NCBI GenBank assembly: GCA_902782895.1
Contig: CACZPA010000091.1
Coordinates: 1 to 19,149 of the forward strand
From: an uncultured Eubacteriales bacterium
Lineage (GTDB): Bacteria; Bacillota; Clostridia; Lachnospirales; Bianqueaceae
DNA length: 19,149 bases
Direction of reading: 5' to 3'
The notes under the pieces were generated by a model. It was not told the DNA's origin. It made no database searches and saw only the letters and a list, made by a program, of their open reading frames with translations. Of this stretch, positions 15,034 through 19,149 are shown piece by piece. The position numbers were made by a program, and so were the translations under genes. Position 1 is the first letter of the stretch; each line of letters begins with the position of its first letter.

Positions 15034-16953
15034 ATGAGCAAGATTATCGGAATTGATCTGGGTACGACAAATTCGTGTGTAGCGGTTATGGAAGGCGGCA
15101 AGCCCGTAGTTATTACCAATCCGGAAGGATCCAGGACTACACCGTCCATCGTTGCGTTTACCAAGACCGGCGAGAGACTGGTCGGCGATACGGCAAAGCG
15201 TCAGGCAGTCACCAATCCGGACCGTACCGTGATCTCCATCAAGAGATCGATGGGTACGGATCACAGGATCCCGATCGACGGCAAGAGCTACAGCCCGCAG
15301 GAGATTTCCGCGATGATCCTTCAGAAGATGAAGGCGGACGCGGAGAGCTATCTGGGCAGCACCGTAACAGAGGCGGTCATCACCGTTCCCGCGTATTTCA
15401 ACGACGCGCAGAGACAGGCGACCAAGGATGCCGGCAAGATCGCGGGCCTTGACGTAAAGCGTATCATCAACGAGCCTACAGCAGCTGCGCTGGCCTATGG
15501 CCTGGACAACGAGCAGGAGCAGAAGATCATGGTCTATGACCTGGGTGGCGGCACCTTCGATGTATCCGTCATTGATATCGGCGAGGGCGTTATCGAGGTT
15601 CTGTCCACGAACGGCGATACACATCTGGGCGGCGATGATTTTGATAAGAGAATCATTGACTTCCTGGTAGATTCCTTCAAGAAGAGCGACGGTGTGGATC
15701 TGTCCGGAGACAGAATGGCCATGCAGCGTCTGAAGGAAGCGGCTGAGAAGGCCAAGATCGAGCTGTCCACGACGACAAGCTCCAATATCAATCTGCCGTT
15801 CATCACCGCGACCTCCGAGGGCCCGAAGCATATGAACATTACGCTGACGAGAGCGCAGTTTGAGCATCTGACACAGGATCTGGTCGAGAAGACCGCGATC
15901 CCGGTACAGAACGCGCTGAGAGACGCGGGACTGTCCGCTTCCGATATCAACAAGGTTCTGCTGGTCGGCGGTTCTACCCGTATTCCGGCGGTTCAGGAGA
16001 AGGTTCGCCAGCTGATGGGCAAGGAGCCCAACAAGACACTGAATCCCGATGAGTGCGTAGCGATCGGCGCCGCGATCCAGGGCGGCAAGCTGTCCGGTGA
16101 AGCAGGCTCCGGAGATATCCTTCTGCTGGATGTAACGCCTCTGACCCTCGGCATCGAGACGATGGGCGGCGTCGCGACGCCTCTGATCGAGCGCAACACC
16201 ACGATCCCGGTCAAGAAGAGCCAGATCTTCACAACGGCTGAGAACAACCAGACAGCAGTCGATATCCATGTAGTACAGGGTGAGCGTCCGCTGGCTGCCG
16301 ACAACAAGACCCTCGGCAACTTCCGCCTTGACGGTATTCCGGCGGCGATGCGCGGAGTTCCGCAGATCGAGGTTACCTTCGATATCGACGCGAACGGTAT
16401 CGTAAACGTTACCGCTAAGGATCTGGGCAGCGGCAAGGAGCAGAAGATCACGATCACCGCTTCCAGCAACATGTCCAAGGACGAGATCGACAACGCGGTT
16501 AAGGAAGCGCAGAAGTACGCGGAAGAGGACAAGAAGCACAAAGAGGCGATCGATGTCGTGAACCAGGCTGACTCCATGGTCTTCCAGGCAGAGAGCACGC
16601 TCAATCAGTTGGGCGACAAGGTTGACGCGACGGATAAGTCCGCTATCCAGGCTGCGGCAGACAAGCTGAAGAATCTTGCCGAGGCTGCGAGAAAGACGAC
16701 TCCGACCGACGCGCAGATCGCGGAGATCAAGGAAGCGACCGATGCACTGACCAAGACCCTGAACGATATGGCGCAGAAACTGTATCAGCAGCAGGGACAG
16801 CAGGGCGGTGCAGGCGGACAGGGATTTAATGGCGGTCAGGGTTTTGACGGCGGCCAGAATTTCGGCGGAGCCGGCGGATTCGGCGGCGGCGCGGGCAATG
16901 GCGGCAAAGGCCCGGATGACGACGTCGTAGACGCTGATTATAAAGAAGTATAA
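15034..16953 (+). CDS. dnaK: Chaperone DnaK (Hsp70)
   Basis: The 639-residue product is a complete Hsp70. The nucleotide-binding domain has the phosphate loop IGIDLGTTNSC at the start, NEPTAAALAYG, VYDLGGGTFDVS and LLVGGSTRIPAV. The substrate-binding part begins after the linker LLLDVTPLTLGIET. It lacks the N-terminal-domain insert of Gram-negative DnaK, supporting a Firmicutes source. The lid ends in a flexible tail rich in Gly, Gln and Phe (about 585-628) with three GGQ-F units, then DDDVVDADYKEV, an EEVD-like acidic end. DnaK folds and protects client proteins with DnaJ and GrpE. ATG 15034 stands nine bases after AGGAGG; a TTG at 15016 is rejected. Codon use is strongly biased, as for a highly expressed gene. 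Confidence 0.98.
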   Translation: MSKIIGIDLGTTNSCVAVMEGGKPVVITNPEGSRTTPSIVAFTKTGERLVGDTAKRQAVTNPDRTVISIKRSMGTDHRIPIDGKSYSPQEISAMILQKMKADAESYLGSTVTEAVITVPAYFNDAQRQATKDAGKIAGLDVKRIINEPTAAALAYGLDNEQEQKIMVYDLGGGTFDVSVIDIGEGVIEVLSTNGDTHLGGDDFDKRIIDFLVDSFKKSDGVDLSGDRMAMQRLKEAAEKAKIELSTTTSSNINLPFITATSEGPKHMNITLTRAQFEHLTQDLVEKTAIPVQNALRDAGLSASDINKVLLVGGSTRIPAVQEKVRQLMGKEPNKTLNPDECVAIGAAIQGGKLSGEAGSGDILLLDVTPLTLGIETMGGVATPLIERNTTIPVKKSQIFTTAENNQTAVDIHVVQGERPLAADNKTLGNFRLDGIPAAMRGVPQIEVTFDIDANGIVNVTAKDLGSGKEQKITITASSNMSKDEIDNAVKEAQKYAEEDKKHKEAIDVVNQADSMVFQAESTLNQLGDKVDATDKSAIQAAADKLKNLAEAARKTTPTDAQIAEIKEATDALTKTLNDMAQKLYQQQGQQGGAGGQGFNGGQGFDGGQNFGGAGGFGGGAGNGGKGPDDDVVDADYKEV

Positions 16954-16976
16954 TCTACCAGAAACAACGGTCTTAA

Positions 16977-17015
16977 GCCAGACGGCGGGCGCGGAATACG
17001 CGTCTGCCGTCTGGT
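16977..17015 (+). other. Long hairpin between dnaK and dnaJ
   Basis: CCAGACGGC (16978-16986) pairs with GCCGTCTGG (17006-17014). The stem continues inward as GGGCGCG with CGCGTCT (two G-U pairs) around the loop GAATA, and outward by one more G-U, giving about 17 pairs. The following bases (TCATGTCC) are not a T-run, so full termination is unlikely. It may stabilise the upstream dnaK mRNA or set the dnaK:dnaJ ratio. Confidence 0.75.
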
Positions 17016-17047
17016 CATGTCCGTAAACAGAAAGCAGGGAGCGGAAG

Positions 17048-18208
17048 ATGGCACAAAAAAGAGATTATTATGAAGTTCTTGGCGTTTCGAAAGAAGCGAC
17101 GGACCAGGAGATCAAGAAAGCGTACCGGGTCCTTGCCAAGAAATACCATCCCGATGCGAACCCGGGAGATAAAGAAGCTGAAGAGAAGTTCAAGGAAGCT
17201 ACGGAAGCGTATGCTGTCCTTTCCGATAAAGAAAAGAGAGAGAAATATGACCGATACGGCGCGGCCGCTTTTGATCCGTCAGCCGGCGGCACGTCCGGTT
17301 TTGAAGGCTTTAATTTCGGCGATCTCAACGATATCTTCGGAGATCTGTTCGGCTTTGGCGGAGGAAGTTTCAGCGGTTTTGGCGATATTTTCGGCGGCGG
17401 CACGCGCTACAGAGATCCGAGCGGCGCGACACGCGGCGAAGATATGCAGGCCACAATGGAGCTGACCTTCAAAGAGGCTGTTTTTGGCTGCACGAAGAAA
17501 CTGACTCTGTCCATGTGGGATACCTGTCCCGATTGTCATGGCACGGGCGCCGCGCCGGGAAGCTCGCCGGAGACCTGTCCGCAGTGTAAAGGCCAGGGAC
17601 GGGTACGCACACAGCAGAGGACCTTTATGGGCATGATGGAGAGTGTTCACGTCTGCCCGAGCTGCGGCGGCACCGGCAAGATCATCAAGGACAAATGCCC
17701 GAAATGCAGCGGTCAGGGCCGTGTCCGCAAGCAGAAGACCATCGAGGTCAATGTGCCGGCTGGTATCGATGTCGGTCAGCGCATGAGGCTCTCCGGAGCC
17801 GGCGAAGCGGGACGCAACGGCGGACCGAACGGCGATCTGTATGTGCTTTTCAACGTCAAGAGCTCGCCGAATTTCGCGAGACAGGGCTATGATCTGTACA
17901 GCGGATTGACGCTGACGTTCGCGCAGGCCGCGCTTGGATGCGAGGTCGAAGTGCCGACGATCGACGGCAAAAACGTTAAATATACCATCGCGCCGGGAAC
18001 GCAGAACGGGACAAGATTCCGCCTGCGCGGCAAGGGAGTACCGCAGCTGCACAGTTCCACGCAGCGCGGTGATCTGTATGTGACCGTTACCGTAGAGGTG
18101 CCCAAGCATCTGAACGAGAAGCAGAAAGAGGCTCTGCGCGCGTACGCGGAGGCAATGGGCGAGTCAACGGATTCCAAAGGAAAGGGTTTATTCGGACGTT
18201 TCAAATAA
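17048..18208 (+). CDS. dnaJ: Co-chaperone DnaJ (Hsp40, type I)
   Basis: The 386-residue protein has all type I DnaJ parts. The J domain (1-70) carries the HPD tripeptide at 34-36, which stimulates the DnaK ATPase. A Gly/Phe-rich region (about 78-120) includes NDIFGDLFGFGGG. Four CxxCxGxG zinc repeats follow, with Cys pairs at 160/163, 177/180, 203/206 and 217/220. The C-terminal substrate-binding domains contain 'GDLYV' twice, and the end is the dimerisation part. DnaJ delivers unfolded clients to DnaK. AGGGAG lies six bases before ATG 17048. The 94-base gap from dnaK holds a strong hairpin and no promoter that I can see, so dnaJ is most likely the last heat-shock gene of the operon. Confidence 0.98.
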   Translation: MAQKRDYYEVLGVSKEATDQEIKKAYRVLAKKYHPDANPGDKEAEEKFKEATEAYAVLSDKEKREKYDRYGAAAFDPSAGGTSGFEGFNFGDLNDIFGDLFGFGGGSFSGFGDIFGGGTRYRDPSGATRGEDMQATMELTFKEAVFGCTKKLTLSMWDTCPDCHGTGAAPGSSPETCPQCKGQGRVRTQQRTFMGMMESVHVCPSCGGTGKIIKDKCPKCSGQGRVRKQKTIEVNVPAGIDVGQRMRLSGAGEAGRNGGPNGDLYVLFNVKSSPNFARQGYDLYSGLTLTFAQAALGCEVEVPTIDGKNVKYTIAPGTQNGTRFRLRGKGVPQLHSSTQRGDLYVTVTVEVPKHLNEKQKEALRAYAEAMGESTDSKGKGLFGRFK

Positions 18209-18223
18209 ACAACAGGTAAAAGC

Positions 18224-19149
18224 ATGAACTGGTACCGTTATACGATTCATACCGTGACAGAAGCGGTAGAGGCGCTTTCCTACAGTCTGGAAGAGGAGCT
18301 CGGAGCCAAGGGCGTAGAGATCCTGGACCCGAAGGATATCCTGCTGCAGGAAAAAAGCCCGCTCGACTGGGACTATATTGACGAAGAACTCCTGAAGGAT
18401 CTGAAGCGGGATGAAGTCCTGGTGAGCGTGTATTTTGCCGAGGAGCAGCTGGATACGCCGGCAAAGCGCGAAGAAATGGAGCTCGCGATCCGTTCTTCCC
18501 TGCAGAATATCGCGCAGTATCTGCCGGTCGGATCGGGACAGATCTTCGTGACCGCTATGAAGGAAGAGGACTGGGCAAACAACTGGAAACAGTATTATAA
18601 GCCGTTTCATATCGGCAAGATTCTGGTCGTGCCGAGCTGGCTGGAAGCGGAGCCTGAACCGGGCGATATCGTGATCCGGATGGATCCGGGAATGGCTTTC
18701 GGCAGCGGGACACACGAGACGACCAGCATGTGTGTCGCGATGCTGGAGGAGCAGATCCACGGCGGAGAAACGGTTTTTGACATCGGCTGCGGCAGCGGAA
18801 TCCTTGGAATCGCGGCGGCTAAGCTCGGAGCGGGCAAGGTCTATTGTACGGATCTGGACGCGAAAGCGGTCAAGGTCGCGGGAGAGAATACGGCGGAGAA
18901 TGGCGTAGACAGCCAGGTCAGCGTATATCAGGGCGATCTGCTGCAGATTCCGGAGCTTGCGGGCGTACATCCGCAGGTCGTCGTCTCGAACATTATCGCC
19001 GATGTTATCATCGGGTTCTGCCCGGACGTCTATCAGGTGCTTGCCGGGGACGGAGTATTCATCGCGTCCGGTATTATCCGGGAGCGGGAGCAGGATGTGA
19101 CAGATGCTCTGACCAAGGCGGGATTTGAAGTGATCCGCGTGGACAGAAA
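18224..19149 (+). CDS. prmA: Ribosomal protein L11 methyltransferase, 3' end beyond window
   Basis: The frame from ATG 18224 stays open to the last base (308 codons), so only a few residues and the stop should be missing, since the family is about 310-320 long. The N-terminal substrate-recognition domain (about 1-110) starts MNWYRYTIHT. The methyltransferase part contains the PrmA hallmarks DPGMAFGSGTHETT (154-167) and the S-adenosylmethionine loop DIGCGSGIL (186-194). An acidic 'CTDLD' (208-212) follows, and then VVSNIIAD (253-260), the family's NxxA-like active-site block. PrmA methylates lysines and the N-terminus of L11. It lies 15 bases after dnaJ with only a weak AGGT site, and dnaJ-prmA is the conserved order in Firmicutes. 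Confidence 0.95.
   Translation, partial: MNWYRYTIHTVTEAVEALSYSLEEELGAKGVEILDPKDILLQEKSPLDWDYIDEELLKDLKRDEVLVSVYFAEEQLDTPAKREEMELAIRSSLQNIAQYLPVGSGQIFVTAMKEEDWANNWKQYYKPFHIGKILVVPSWLEAEPEPGDIVIRMDPGMAFGSGTHETTSMCVAMLEEQIHGGETVFDIGCGSGILGIAAAKLGAGKVYCTDLDAKAVKVAGENTAENGVDSQVSVYQGDLLQIPELAGVHPQVVVSNIIADVIIGFCPDVYQVLAGDGVFIASGIIREREQDVTDALTKAGFEVIRVDR

Noticed and set aside
14959..16539. A 526-codon minus-strand frame opposite grpE end and dnaK
   Set aside because: Same effect of biased codon use in a highly expressed gene. It has no domain, ribosome binding site or promoter on the minus strand.
1..19149. Very frequent GATC tetranucleotides, for example five in 9601-9660
   Set aside because: Most fall at codon junctions such as xxG-ATC or GAT-Cxx, in line with heavy use of ATC (Ile) and GAT (Asp). 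I did not count them window-wide and see no clustering that implies an origin or methylation control.

Overview
The window looks like chromosomal housekeeping DNA from a low-GC-phylum Gram-positive of the class Clostridia, perhaps a Lachnospiraceae-like anaerobe. The family is a guess; the class rests on several cues. DnaK lacks the N-terminal insert typical of Gram-negative homologues. A perfect CIRCE operator precedes hrcA. AGGAGG-type ribosome binding sites are frequent. The gene order comEC-holA-rpsT-lepA-hemW-hrcA-grpE-dnaK-dnaJ-prmA is the one known from Bacillus and Clostridia. Every gene is on the + strand. No gene-free stretch exceeds about 170 bases, and I see no rRNA, tRNA, CRISPR array or insertion sequence.

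Layout. Positions 1-2042 hold the 3' part of a membrane sensor histidine kinase, overlapped by a lipoprotein with two GerMN-like domains. Positions 2076-5353 hold comEC (DNA uptake channel) and holA (clamp-loader delta subunit). Positions 5361-8724 hold a UvrA-like double ABC ATPase without a UvrB-binding domain, overlapped by a Cof-type HAD phosphatase; this pair sits inside the otherwise conserved block. rpsT (8847-9113) has its own strong promoter, a leader hairpin and an intrinsic terminator. lepA and hemW (9226-12242) are translationally coupled. A CBS-domain protein with a HEPN-like N-terminus follows (12301-13116). The rest is the class I heat-shock operon hrcA-grpE-dnaK-dnaJ, with prmA running off the right edge.

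How the genes work together. Much of the window serves translation and protein quality control: S20, the LepA/EF4 GTPase, PrmA modification of L11, and the DnaK chaperone machine. HrcA represses the chaperone operon through CIRCE. ComEC, HolA and the UvrA paralogue concern DNA. The kinase and lipoprotein are probably an envelope-sensing pair whose response regulator lies upstream of the window.

Most of the window is ordinary conserved sequence, and I see no clearly undescribed multi-gene system. The most unusual items are a perfect 10-bp inverted repeat over the hrcA -35 region just upstream of CIRCE, the HEPN-like/CBS fusion protein, the UvrA-paralogue/HAD pair, the kinase/GerMN-lipoprotein pair, and a 17-bp hairpin between dnaK and dnaJ. 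The sporulation genes gpr and spoIIP, often found between rpsT and lepA in spore formers, are absent there.
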